Program-made: the position numbers and the translations under genes
Assembly: GCA_965220985.1 (NCBI GenBank)
Contig: OZ244854.1
Location: forward strand, 248,001-312,000
Origin: JAPPHA01 sp965220985
GTDB lineage: Bacteria > Pseudomonadota > Alphaproteobacteria > Rhodobacterales > Rhodobacteraceae
Length of the DNA: 64,000 nucleotides
Reading direction: 5' to 3'
In this document: one piece after another, positions 53,708-63,295 of the stretch
Numbering within the stretch: the first letter of the stretch is position 1
How the letters are laid out: the number at the start of each line of letters is the position of its first letter
The notes under the pieces: model-generated
Database searches by the model: none
Seen by the model: the letters and a program-made list of their open reading frames with translations, nothing else
Told to the model about the DNA's origin: nothing

Positions 53708-54610
53708 GTGCAGACGCTGAGCAATCTGGATCGTCTCGAATCCGAGAGCATCCACATCATTCGAGAGGTCGTCGCGGAATTCCGCAAGCCGGTCATGCTG
53801 TACTCGATCGGCAAGGATTCGGCGGTCATGCTGCACCTCGCGCTGAAGGCGTTCGCGCCGGGCCGTCTCCCCTTCCCGCTCCTGCACGTGGACACAACCT
53901 GGAAGTTCCGCGAAATGATCAGGTTTCGCGACGAGATCGCCGCGCGTCTCGGCATCGAACTGATCGTTCACGTCAACGAGGACGGCGTCGCGAGAAACGT
54001 CAGCCCGATCAGCCATGGATCGCGCGTCCATACTGACATCATGAAAACCGAGGCGCTGAAACAGGCTTTGGACCTGCATCAATTCGACGCCGCCTTCGGA
54101 GGTGCGCGACGCGACGAAGAGAGATCGCGGGCAAAGGAACGGATCTTCTCGTTTCGCAATGCCTCGCATCGCTGGGACCCGAAGAACCAGCGACCCGAGT
54201 TCTGGAATCTCTACAACACATCCGTTGCGCCTGGCGAAAGCGTGCGCGTATTCCCTCTGTCCAACTGGACCGAACTCGATATCTGGCACTACATCTGGCG
54301 GGAGAAGATTCCGCTCGTCTCGCTCTACTTTGCCGCGCCGAGGCCGATCGTGAGGCGGAACGGCTTGCTGATCATGGTCGACGACGATCGACTGCCGCTC
54401 GATCCTGACGAGCCGCCAGAGGAAATGAACGTGCGGTTCAGATCTCTGGGCTGCTATCCGCTGACAGGCGCCATCGAGTCTTCTGCCGGCACCGTCGAGG
54501 ACATCATTCTCGAGCTGATGCAATCCCGAAGCTCGGAACGCGAGGTCCGCGCCATCGACAGCGACCAGGTCGGCTCCATGGAAAAGAAAAAACAGGAAGG
54601 GTACTTCTGA
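53708..54610 (+). CDS. cysD: Sulfate adenylyltransferase subunit 2
   Basis: The small subunit of ATP sulfurylase, which makes adenylyl sulfate (APS) from ATP and sulfate. The 300-residue protein closely follows the Escherichia coli form: LESESIHIIREVVAEF, the PP-loop YSIGKDSAVML, GGARRDEERSRAKER and the C-terminal GSMEKKKQEGYF. The start is GTG at 53708 with GAGGA seven bases upstream; no ATG gives a proper N terminus. Its TGA shares a base with the cysNC ATG. Confidence 0.96.
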   Translation: MQTLSNLDRLESESIHIIREVVAEFRKPVMLYSIGKDSAVMLHLALKAFAPGRLPFPLLHVDTTWKFREMIRFRDEIAARLGIELIVHVNEDGVARNVSPISHGSRVHTDIMKTEALKQALDLHQFDAAFGGARRDEERSRAKERIFSFRNASHRWDPKNQRPEFWNLYNTSVAPGESVRVFPLSNWTELDIWHYIWREKIPLVSLYFAAPRPIVRRNGLLIMVDDDRLPLDPDEPPEEMNVRFRSLGCYPLTGAIESSAGTVEDIILELMQSRSSEREVRAIDSDQVGSMEKKKQEGYF

Positions 54611-56517
54611 TGTCCGCTCAAGCCGGACCAAGCGCTGCAACGCCGGACATCGCGTCGGTTCTCGCCGCGCGGGACGCGAAAGATCAGCTTCGGTTCATCA
54701 TCTGCGGTTCGGTCGATGATGGAAAGTCCACTCTGCTCGGCCGCTTGCTCCACGATTCGGGCAACCTCTTGACCGACCAGATGTCGTCCGTGCGTTCCGA
54801 GAGCCGTCTCTACGGCAGCCAGGGCGATTCTGCGGATCTCGCCCTCGTGGTCGACGGTCTGCAGGCGGAACGGGAGCAAGGCATCACCATCGACGTGGCC
54901 TATCGTGCATTCGAAACTGCCAAGCGCCGGTTCATCGCGATCGACGCGCCCGGGCACGAGCAGTACACCAGAAACATGGCGACCGGCGCATCCAATGCGG
55001 ATGCCGCCCTGATCCTGGTCGACGCCGAAAACGGCATCGTGACCCAGACTCGCCGACACAGCCACATCATCTCGCTCCTGGGCATCCGTCGCTGCATTCT
55101 TGCCGTCAACAAGATGGATATCGTCGACCACGATCTCAGCACGTTCATGGCCATCGCGGAAGAATACTGGACCATCGCCGACGACCTCGGCATCATTGCA
55201 GATGCGATACCGGTGTCGGCGCTGACCGGCGAGAATGTCTTTTCGGCCCGCGGGGACATGCCATGGTACACCGGACCGACCTTGGCGGAGTTGCTGGAAG
55301 GCATCGATGTTCGCAACGACGCCACCTCGGCCTCGTTTCGCATGCCTGTTCAGTGGGTCAATCGGTCGCGATCCGATTTTCGTGGCTACAGCGGAACGAT
55401 CGCGTCGGGCACCATCGAGATCGGAGCGACCGTCATCGCCTCTCCTTCTGGGCGGCAATCCCAAATCAAGCGCATTTTGGGACCCTCGGGCGAACTCGAG
55501 GCGGCAATTGCCGGTCAATCTATCACCGTGGTTCTGGCCGACGAGATCGACATCAGCCGCGGCGAGATGCTCGCATCAGCAGACGACCCGCCCGAAATTG
55601 CCGATCATTTTGCCGTCCATCTCATCTGGACCGACCAGCAGCCCATGCTGCCGGAGAGGGTCTATTCGGCCCGGGTTGCCGGCACCTTCGGGAATGCAAG
55701 GATCACGGATCTCACTCATCGGGTCGACATCGACACCCAGAGCCATCTGGCGGCAAAGACACTCGAGTTGAACGAAATCGGCTACTGCAAGCTGACCCTG
55801 GATCGCACGATTCCGTTCGACCCCTATTCGGTCAACCGTCACACGGGAGGCATCGTGCTGATCGACAAGTTCACCAATGCCACCGTGGGCGCAGGGGTCA
55901 TCGACTTTGCGCTGCGACGTTCCAGCAACATCACCTGGCAGGACATGAAGGTCGACAAGGCGACGCGTTCCCGTGCCACGGCACAGAGACCCTGCGTTTT
56001 GTGGCTGACCGGCCTGTCAGGCGCCGGGAAGTCGACGATTGCCGATCGACTGGAACAGAAGCTCCAGTCCCGCGGTCGTTTCACCTACCTTCTGGACGGC
56101 GACAATCTGCGCCACGGTCTCAACAAGGATCTCGGTTTCACGGAGCAGGACCGGGTGGAGAACATCCGACGGGTTGCCGAGGTCTCGCGCCTGATGGTCG
56201 ACGCCGGACTGATCGTCATCGTCTCTTTCATCTCGCCGTTTCGCTCGGAGCGCGAGATGGCACGATCGTTGGTCGATGATGGCGAGTTTTTCGAAATCCA
56301 TGTCGATACGCCGCTGGAGGTGTGCGAAGACCGCGATCCGAAGGGACTGTATGCCAAGGCCAGGAGCGGAGACCTTGTCAATTTCACCGGGATCGACTCG
56401 CCGTACGAACCGCCAGAGGATCCGGATTTGCGGATCGACACCACCAAGATGTCCGTGGAGGCGGCTGCCGACACAATCATCGAGTTGCTGAATTCAAAAG
56501 GGTCCGGCCGAGCTTGA
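54610..56517 (+). CDS. cysNC: Fused sulfate adenylyltransferase subunit 1/adenylyl-sulfate kinase
   Basis: A 635-residue bifunctional enzyme. The CysN part (about 1-440) is an EF-Tu-like GTPase with G1 GSVDDGKS (33-40), G3 DAPGHEQYTRNM and G4 NKMD. The CysC part (about 455-635) has P-loop GLSGAGKS, DGDNLRHGLNKDLGF and the FISPFRSER segment of APS kinases. Together with CysD it makes APS and then PAPS, the donor for sulfotransferases such as the one at 36451-37239. A PAPS-making fusion suggests sulfation as well as, or instead of, cysteine synthesis. Confidence 0.97.
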   Translation: MSAQAGPSAATPDIASVLAARDAKDQLRFIICGSVDDGKSTLLGRLLHDSGNLLTDQMSSVRSESRLYGSQGDSADLALVVDGLQAEREQGITIDVAYRAFETAKRRFIAIDAPGHEQYTRNMATGASNADAALILVDAENGIVTQTRRHSHIISLLGIRRCILAVNKMDIVDHDLSTFMAIAEEYWTIADDLGIIADAIPVSALTGENVFSARGDMPWYTGPTLAELLEGIDVRNDATSASFRMPVQWVNRSRSDFRGYSGTIASGTIEIGATVIASPSGRQSQIKRILGPSGELEAAIAGQSITVVLADEIDISRGEMLASADDPPEIADHFAVHLIWTDQQPMLPERVYSARVAGTFGNARITDLTHRVDIDTQSHLAAKTLELNEIGYCKLTLDRTIPFDPYSVNRHTGGIVLIDKFTNATVGAGVIDFALRRSSNITWQDMKVDKATRSRATAQRPCVLWLTGLSGAGKSTIADRLEQKLQSRGRFTYLLDGDNLRHGLNKDLGFTEQDRVENIRRVAEVSRLMVDAGLIVIVSFISPFRSEREMARSLVDDGEFFEIHVDTPLEVCEDRDPKGLYAKARSGDLVNFTGIDSPYEPPEDPDLRIDTTKMSVEAAADTIIELLNSKGSGRA

Positions 56518-57093
56518 GAGTGCAGGGAGGGTGTTCAATGCGTTCCGGGTGGCCATGCGGACCCGGCGAAGCTGCAACCAACATGACGGCCATGGCCCAT
56601 GGGTGTTTCAGAACTGCGATCGTATCACCTTCGAAAACGGACAGGTCACGCGAAGGTTCCTTTTGAGATACAGAATGACACCTCGTTGGCGAAAAGCGAG
56701 AACTCGTCACACAGGCTCGGAAAGACGATCACCACAGGGCTTCAAGCCTTTTGAGGCGTGAACGAATCTTTTGCGGGAGCAACGGACACTCTGTGCTTGA
56801 AGTCGGTTGCGCATTTTGATTAACGCTAATGTCAACGGTTTCGGATCCACCTCATCTGGTAACCGGATCGGAAAATTCACAATGTCTTGTGGCCGCCACG
56901 ATTATAGGCGTCGCTGGCGAGAGCCATCGAAATCGACGTGAATTGCCGCTCAGGACAGCCATGCAAAAAGGTGCTTTCGCTTCGCCATACGAGCCATCGT
57001 GCAGTGTCGCGAGGCTCGAAGTCCGCAGTGCGGGCAAGCGCTGCCCAAGGGTTCATGCTTGGCAGCAAGTGACTCGAGAAGAGGACAAGTTTA
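56518..57093. other. Gap after cysNC
   Basis: No supported gene in 576 bases. Short frames exist but have poor starts. GAGGA at about 57076-57080 serves the next gene. No clear terminator was found. Confidence 0.4.
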
Positions 57094-57516
57094 ATGCTCG
57101 ACGACATAAAACTCAGGGACAAGCTCGATAGACTCGAGGCGCTGTTTCGTCGTGCCAGCAGTTCGGGCGAGAAGGCTGCCGCTGGGGCCGCCATGAAACG
57201 ATTGCAGCAACGCCTGAAATCCCACAGAGTCGATCCGGATCCGGAGATAGAGTATCACTGCACGTTTCCCGACACGTGGACTTCGCGATTGTTCAGGGCC
57301 GTCTGCCGCAAGCATGGCTTGAAGCCGTACCGCTATCGTCGTCAACGGTACACGACGGTCATGGTTCGGGTCAGAGAAAAGGTCATCGATGACGAAATCT
57401 GGCCCGAGTATGAGGAGTTGCGTGACGAATTGCAAAGCTACTTCGAGGACGTGACAAACCATCTCATCACGCGAGCCATGCGTTCGAGCGGCGAAGACCA
57501 ATTGCTGGATCGGTAG
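57094..57516 (+). CDS. Conserved-looking hypothetical protein
   Basis: A 140-residue charged protein. The first 45 residues (DKLDRLEALFRRASSSGEK) form a helical segment reminiscent of DUF2786-type N termini. The rest has a strand-rich YHCTFPDTWTSRLF and a helical, acidic end. The start has GAGGA nine bases upstream. Function is unknown and no partner gene is obvious. Confidence 0.7.
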   Translation: MLDDIKLRDKLDRLEALFRRASSSGEKAAAGAAMKRLQQRLKSHRVDPDPEIEYHCTFPDTWTSRLFRAVCRKHGLKPYRYRRQRYTTVMVRVREKVIDDEIWPEYEELRDELQSYFEDVTNHLITRAMRSSGEDQLLDR

Positions 57517-57694
57517 TCGCAATACGGCGAATCAGGCGACATCGTCGTGACTGGATCCTTGAAAAGACCGCATACAATAGGAGAGAATTCTCGGCACCCT
57601 TTGACGCACAAGTCGGACGTACCAGATGTTTGATGCGCTCGAGTGAAACGGAGTCGTCGATGGGCGCGTGCGCAATCACGTATCGAGCGAGAAC

Positions 57695-58153
57695 ATGGCA
57701 GCTGGCGTCGGTGCGACTGTGCCTCCTCAGATACTGATCAGCATTCGGCCCCGGCACGCCGCCAACATTGTCAAGCGAACCAAGACCGTCGAATTCCGGC
57801 GAAGGTTTCCCTCTGAGGACCGTGTTCGCGGTACATCACTTTGGATTTACGCGACCAAACCGGTGAGGCAGGTGGTCGGGGTCGCGACGGTAATTTCCGT
57901 AACGAAGATGTCGCTCCCGGATCTCTGGTCGGTTTTCGGTAGCGAGGGCGCGATCGACCGCGACGCGTTCGACGCCTATTTTGCGGGTGCAACCGAGGGA
58001 AACGCTATTCGATTGGGCCCGGTTCAGCGATTGGTTGCCCCTGTTGTTGCGGCGGAACTCAAAGCGTTGGGTTTCGCGACACCCCAGTCCTACCGGTTCG
58101 TCACCGAGCCGGTGCTGGAGATGCTCAACGATCGCGTTGAAATTCCTGAATGA
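57695..58153 (+). CDS. ASCH/PUA-like domain protein
   Basis: A 152-residue protein. ILISIRPRHAANIVKRTKTV followed by EFRRRFP is the typical ASCH start, in which the G-x-K-x-x-E-like loop (here R-T-K-T-V-E) binds nucleic acid or a modified base. LWIYATKPVRQVVGVA forms the next strands. Such small stand-alone proteins are predicted RNA- or nucleotide-binding proteins. The ATG at 57695 is preferred; a GTG at 57668 would add nine residues. SD is weak. Confidence 0.78.
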   Translation: MAAGVGATVPPQILISIRPRHAANIVKRTKTVEFRRRFPSEDRVRGTSLWIYATKPVRQVVGVATVISVTKMSLPDLWSVFGSEGAIDRDAFDAYFAGATEGNAIRLGPVQRLVAPVVAAELKALGFATPQSYRFVTEPVLEMLNDRVEIPE

Positions 58154-58533
58154 CACCTGTGCGGACATCGCACTCGCGGTCCTGCCAACTGAGGCATAGT
58201 CGGACGACAAGCCGCTGCGTTGCGCTTTTGGCTGCCAACAGACCTCATCTCAGCGATGATGTCGACTCGACTTCTCGCTCGTGGCGACCCGAGACTTCGA
58301 CATTTGCGACTGACTCGGAAGGGCGTAGATTCACAAATGAGCAAGGCGGACCAAGCGGCAATTTCAGCCGTTGACGACGTCGTTGAGTGATTGCAATCTT
58401 GAAGCCGCCATTGGCGAATTCTTGAGGGCCACACGTCGAAACATCGCCAATGACGTCCATCAGGGAATGCTCCTGCCGGCTGCGTTCTCAATGCAGAGTC
58501 TCGGGAACTGATCGACCAAATGAGGAACAATCC
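58154..58533. other. Gap between ASCH gene and small hypothetical gene
   Basis: Nothing supported in 380 bases. The ribosome-binding site GAGGAA at its right end belongs to the next small gene. Confidence 0.4.
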
Positions 58534-58761
58534 ATGAAGAGACCGCCCATCGACAAGGAGCTCCGAGACGTCAAAGTACTGGCTCGTGCCGCAATTGCCG
58601 GCATTTCATCGCTCGGCTCACTGTATCCCACGCCCATTCGCCCCATCCGATACCCACATTCGTACGGCCAGGACCTTGAGGCGATTGGCCGTGACATGTG
58701 GAAAGCCGCAGGGAAGATCACAAGAAACCACAATCCCGGAAAGCCGCGAGAAAAGGACTGA
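58534..58761 (+). CDS. Small hypothetical protein
   Basis: A 75-residue basic protein starting MKRPPIDKELRDVKVLARAA, with a proline-rich middle (PTPIRPIRYPHSYGQ) and a helical DLEAIGRDMWKAAGKI. It is listed because GAGGAAC is well spaced before the ATG. No family is recognised. Confidence 0.55.
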   Translation: MKRPPIDKELRDVKVLARAAIAGISSLGSLYPTPIRPIRYPHSYGQDLEAIGRDMWKAAGKITRNHNPGKPREKD

Positions 58762-59120
58762 CCGTCCCGTTCAGCCTTGATGTACAGGCAAGGCGAGGCC
58801 AACCAAGAGGCCGTTTCTTCGCAAGAACGTCTTCGTTGCGAGTGTTGAAAGTTCGGCGAACGAATGCGTTCATGGCCACGTCCGTCTCGATTCCATCAAC
58901 GCACCTGCCTCGGGCACAATGGCGAGTCTCTGAATTGTCACGGCCTGATTGAAGACAATGGGAACTGTCTCCTGACCATTCGAGTGCCCGCCTTCGAGAC
59001 TTGCCTCGACGAAGACTCGATCATCTGGCCGTCACAGGGGCGGACGAAACCCTCAGTCCCAATTCCTCGGCCGCGTTTGATACCCTCAATACCGCCCAAG
59101 GACCTGCAGAGCTTCCCCCG
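58762..59120. other. Gap between small gene and cobN 3' end
   Basis: No supported gene in 359 bases. Two transcripts converge here. No hairpin with a U-tract was seen. Confidence 0.4.
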
Positions 59121-62100
59121 TCAACCCGTTGAATGTCGATTGCGCAGTGTTTCGATCCGGGCTCGCGCGGAATTCGAGCGCGGATTCCACAGGTTCCGTT
59201 CGATCGCTTCGTGCATCCGCTCGGCAATTTCCCTCAGGGCCGGCTGATTGTGCTCCAGCAGGAATTCGCGAACCCGGTCGTCCTCGAGGCAGGCGTCATG
59301 AACAAGATCGAAATGATGGTTGCTCACGGCACCCGTCGTCGCGGCGAACGCAAAAAGGTAATCGACGCTCGCCGCGATCTCGAACGCGCCCTTGTAGCCG
59401 TGCCGCATCACGCCCTCGATCCACTTCGGATTGACAACGCGCGATCGGACAACACGGCTGATCTCCTCGTCAAGGGTTCTGATGACCGGTCTTTCGGGAC
59501 GCGAGAGATCATTGTGATAGACGGGGAGTTCGCGACCCTGAAGACTGGCTGCAGCTGCAAACGCCCCGCCCTCGAACTGGTAGTAGTCGTCGCTGTCGAG
59601 AAGGTCGTGCTCGCGATTGTCTTGGTTCTGAACCACCGCCTCCACCTGACGCATGCGATTCTCGAGCGACCTGCGGGCAGCTGAACCTTCCGCACCGCCT
59701 CCATAGGCGTAGCTTCCCCATTCGAGCCAGACATCGCCGAGATCGTGCCGTTCCGACCACAGGCGCTCGTCGATCATCGCCTGAAGACCTGCGCCATACG
59801 CGCCCGGTTTCGACCCGAATACCCTGTAGGCCGCCTCGTCGGATCCCTCCTCCCTGAAGCGGGCAGCGGCGGGGTTCATGTCCGCCGGCTCGTCGAGCGC
59901 CATCACCGCCCGCGCCGCTGAATCCACGAGATCGACCTGCTGCGGAAACGCGTCCCTGAAAAAACCCGAGATCCTCAGCGTGACATCGACCCTCGGTCGC
60001 CCGATCGCCGAGAGCGGCATGATCTCGAACCCGCTCACCCTGCGACTTCCCTGGCTCCATGTCGGCTGAACACCCATCAAGGCCAACGCCTGGGCAATGT
60101 CCGCACCCCCTGTGCGCATGTTGGCTGTCCCCCAAGCCGTCAGCAGCAAGGCTCTCGGCCAGTCGCCGTGATCCTGCATGTGGCGCTCGATCAAGAGGGA
60201 CGCCGATTTCCACCCAAGCGTCCACGCGGTGGGGGTCGGGACCGACCGGGTGTCGACGCTGTAGAAGTTCCGGCCGGTCGGCAAGACGTCGGGGCGTCCC
60301 GTTGTCGGAGCCCCCGACGGGCCGGGCGGCACGAACTTGCCGTCAAGGGCAGTAAGAATACCGCGCGCCTCCTCCGGGCCGGACGCCTGTACCAACGGCC
60401 TGATTCGATCGAGAGCGGCACCCAGTACAGCCGCGCTGCGAGGCCCGGGCGGCGCGGTCTCTCCGTCGAGCAACCGCGAGCAAATTTCCTCGACCCTCTC
60501 CACCGTGTCGCCAGCGGTGCGCCAGCGATCCTGCGACACCTCCGCAAGCGCTGCCGGCCTTTCGCCTTGCCACGGTGACGCCATGTCGCAGTCGAGGGGA
60601 TCGAACCCGAGCTCGAAATCCTCCGCGATGGCCCGATGAAGCGAGGCATTGGCCCCTTCGCCGTTGCTGCGCGGCAACCTCACGAGCGCTCTGACCAGAT
60701 CGCGCTCGAGCGATCCGTCGGGCGACTGGCCAAAGACGTGCAGACCGTCCCTGATCTGCGCCTCCTTCACATCGCACAGCCACGCATCGAGCCTTGTCAG
60801 GTCGTCGTCATCGTCGCGCCCGCCAAGACCTGCGTCGATGTCGAGCCCGGTCGCGCTGGAGAGGCTCAGAATCTCGCGGCGAAGATGGTCGCCTCGCTGC
60901 GGATCGAGACCGACAGCCTCGTAGTATTCGTCGAGCAAGCCTTCGAGATCCTTCATCGGACCGTAGGTCTCCGCACGCGTGAGAGGCGGCGTCAGGTGAT
61001 CGATGATGACCGAACTCGTTCGTCGCTTGGCCTGGGTGCCTTCCCCGGGGTCGTTGACGATGAACGGGTAGATTTGGGGAATCGGCCCCGGAACCGCCTC
61101 GGGAAAGCAGTTCTCTGACAGCGCCAGCGCCTTTCCCGGCAGCCACTCGAGATTCCCGTGCTTGCCCAGATGGATGATCGCGTGACAGCCGAACACCTCC
61201 CGCAACCAGACATAGAACGCGAGGTAATTGTGGGGCGGAGCCAGATCGGGCGAATGATACGTATCCTTCGGATCGATGTTGTATCCGCGCGCGGGCTGAA
61301 TCCCAACGGCGAGCTTGCCGAAACAGTGGATCGGCAAGACGAATGCGTCTCCCTCAACGAAGGGGTCCGCCACAGGCTCTCCCCATCGCGTCTCGATCTG
61401 GTCGCGTGTTTCCCACGGCAACTCGCGATAGGCAGTCTGATAGGTCTCGAGTGCCAGGCTGACGCCCTCGGTACTCCGCTTCGAACGTGCTTCGAGCGCG
61501 TTCGTCGGACCCGAGAGCAGGATTCTCATCAATGCGGCGGTGTCGGCCGGGTCACCTGCAACCTCGTAGCCGCTCGCCTTGAGCAGGCGGATGACTTCCG
61601 TCGCCGAAGCCGGCGTGTCGAGGCCGACGCCATTGGCGATTCGCCCATCCCGGTTGGGATAGTTCGCAAGAATCAGTCCGACCTTGCGGTCGTTGGCGGC
61701 GGTGTCCCGCAGCGTCACCCAGTTTGCCGCGAGCCTCGCCACAAAATCCACGCGGCCGCCGCGTGCCCTGTAGGCTGCGACCCGACATTGGGTCGCCTCG
61801 TCGAAATAGGCCTCGTCCTTGAACGAGACCGCCCGGCTCAGGACACGCCCGTCCACCTCGGGCAACGCGACATTCATCGCGATGTCGCGCGGGCGAAGCC
61901 CGAAGAGCGACGTTTCCCAATCCTCCTCCGAGGTCCCGGCCAGGACCACCTGCATGACCACGGAACTGCGTGCGGCAGGCATCGCCAACGGGTTGCCCGT
62001 CGCGGAATTCGTGGTTTCGGGGTCGGGCGAGGCCGTCGCGAATGAGGTGCAGTTGAGAATCAGCGACGGCGGAGCCCGATCGAACAGCGCTTCGAGAGTG

Positions 62101-62843
62101 GCCGACGAGACCGGATCCCTGAGCGATGCCACAAAAACGGGCATCGGATTGAGCCCCTTGCGCGACAGCGATCCGACCAAGCGGTTGATCGGATGCAGGC
62201 CTGCTCCTTGCAGCAGAGCGCGGTAGAACACGATCGGGACAATCGGTGCGTCACCTCCCCAGCGTTGCCGAACCGTCTCGAGATCGCAGACCCCGTCTCC
62301 CGGCCAGTAGATGCCCGCCCGCAGCAAGGGACGCGCCAGCGGTGGTCGGTCATGACCTTCGAGCATCGCATTGGCATAACGCAGAAAATTGCGCGCGTTT
62401 TCGGCCCCGCCCTCGACAAGATAGGCCCAGAGATTCTCCCAATCCGCGCGTGCAACGTTCGAAAACCTCCACAGCCCTTCGTCCGGCTTGTCGTCACCCG
62501 GCAACGCGGCGAAACTCACGCCGGCCTCGCCAAGACGGGCGGCGTACTGTTCCGAGCCGTAAGGCCAGTAGTCCGTTCCCCCAAGAATGCGCGCGATCAC
62601 CAACCGGGACCGTGATGCGCAGTCCGTTATGTGGGAATCGACCGACATCGGATGCGAAAGATGCGCGAGATTGGCCAGCCTCAGCGAACCGATGGACTCT
62701 CCCAACTCGGAACGCGCTTCCGCAAGCGCCGCGAGTTCCGTGTCGGCCGCCGAGATGAACACGACATCTGCGGGTGACTGGGCAAGGTCGACGGCGCTGG
62801 TGCCGTCATCGATCTGACCGGGGCGGGCCTGCAGCAGGTGCAT
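59121..62843 (-). CDS. cobN: Cobaltochelatase subunit CobN
   Basis: The large subunit of the aerobic cobaltochelatase, which inserts cobalt into hydrogenobyrinic acid a,c-diamide with CobS and CobT. The 1240-residue protein has IIHLGKHGNLEWLPGK, GYNIDPKDTYHSPD, PTGRNFYSVDTRSVPT and the C-terminal HGYKGAFEIAASVDYLFAFA, all CobN landmarks. The ATG at 62843 shares its A with the GNAT stop (TGATG). CobS and CobT are not in the window. The presence of CobN points to the oxygen-dependent cobalamin route. Confidence 0.96.
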   Translation of the reverse strand: MHLLQARPGQIDDGTSAVDLAQSPADVVFISAADTELAALAEARSELGESIGSLRLANLAHLSHPMSVDSHITDCASRSRLVIARILGGTDYWPYGSEQYAARLGEAGVSFAALPGDDKPDEGLWRFSNVARADWENLWAYLVEGGAENARNFLRYANAMLEGHDRPPLARPLLRAGIYWPGDGVCDLETVRQRWGGDAPIVPIVFYRALLQGAGLHPINRLVGSLSRKGLNPMPVFVASLRDPVSSATLEALFDRAPPSLILNCTSFATASPDPETTNSATGNPLAMPAARSSVVMQVVLAGTSEEDWETSLFGLRPRDIAMNVALPEVDGRVLSRAVSFKDEAYFDEATQCRVAAYRARGGRVDFVARLAANWVTLRDTAANDRKVGLILANYPNRDGRIANGVGLDTPASATEVIRLLKASGYEVAGDPADTAALMRILLSGPTNALEARSKRSTEGVSLALETYQTAYRELPWETRDQIETRWGEPVADPFVEGDAFVLPIHCFGKLAVGIQPARGYNIDPKDTYHSPDLAPPHNYLAFYVWLREVFGCHAIIHLGKHGNLEWLPGKALALSENCFPEAVPGPIPQIYPFIVNDPGEGTQAKRRTSSVIIDHLTPPLTRAETYGPMKDLEGLLDEYYEAVGLDPQRGDHLRREILSLSSATGLDIDAGLGGRDDDDDLTRLDAWLCDVKEAQIRDGLHVFGQSPDGSLERDLVRALVRLPRSNGEGANASLHRAIAEDFELGFDPLDCDMASPWQGERPAALAEVSQDRWRTAGDTVERVEEICSRLLDGETAPPGPRSAAVLGAALDRIRPLVQASGPEEARGILTALDGKFVPPGPSGAPTTGRPDVLPTGRNFYSVDTRSVPTPTAWTLGWKSASLLIERHMQDHGDWPRALLLTAWGTANMRTGGADIAQALALMGVQPTWSQGSRRVSGFEIMPLSAIGRPRVDVTLRISGFFRDAFPQQVDLVDSAARAVMALDEPADMNPAAARFREEGSDEAAYRVFGSKPGAYGAGLQAMIDERLWSERHDLGDVWLEWGSYAYGGGAEGSAARRSLENRMRQVEAVVQNQDNREHDLLDSDDYYQFEGGAFAAAASLQGRELPVYHNDLSRPERPVIRTLDEEISRVVRSRVVNPKWIEGVMRHGYKGAFEIAASVDYLFAFAATTGAVSNHHFDLVHDACLEDDRVREFLLEHNQPALREIAERMHEAIERNLWNPRSNSARARIETLRNRHSTG

Positions 62844-63295
62844 CAATCGAGGCGCTTTTCCATGAAGAGGCTGGCGGGATGCTCCTGATAGTCCCCGAAC
62901 CTGCCGCAGCGGACATATCCCCGTCCCTCGTAGAGGCGAACCGCAGCAGCGAGCAGCGGGCCGGTCTCGAGCCTGACCACGTCAAGACCGAGACCTCTGG
63001 CGTCGCTCTCGAGCCGGTCCATCAGCGCCGCGGCAACCCCACGACCGCGACCCGCAGAGCGAACGTACAGCCTCTTGATTTCGCCGTAGCTGCCGCAGTT
63101 GACGAGCGCCACGCACCCGACCGGTTCGCCGTCATCTCGGGCGACCAGAAAGATCGATTGGGCGTTGTCCAGTTCCTCGGGGCTGAATGAAAAACACGCC
63201 TCCGGCGGATAGTGTTCCCGCAAAGCCGCCTCGCTGCCCTCGATCAGCAGCCGTCCCTGTTCGGTCGTCGGGCCTTCGGCTGCGATCGTCAGCAT
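62843..63295 (-). CDS. GNAT-family N-acetyltransferase
   Basis: A 150-residue acetyltransferase. The acetyl-CoA loop is VRSAGRGRGVAAALMDRLE and GEIKRLYV is the preceding strand; LYEGRGYVRCGRF is the usual C-terminal signature. It overlaps the cobW end by seven bases and the cobN start by one, so it is translated with cobalamin genes. Whether it acts in that pathway or merely travels with it is unknown. Confidence 0.9.
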   Translation of the reverse strand: MLTIAAEGPTTEQGRLLIEGSEAALREHYPPEACFSFSPEELDNAQSIFLVARDDGEPVGCVALVNCGSYGEIKRLYVRSAGRGRGVAAALMDRLESDARGLGLDVVRLETGPLLAAAVRLYEGRGYVRCGRFGDYQEHPASLFMEKRLD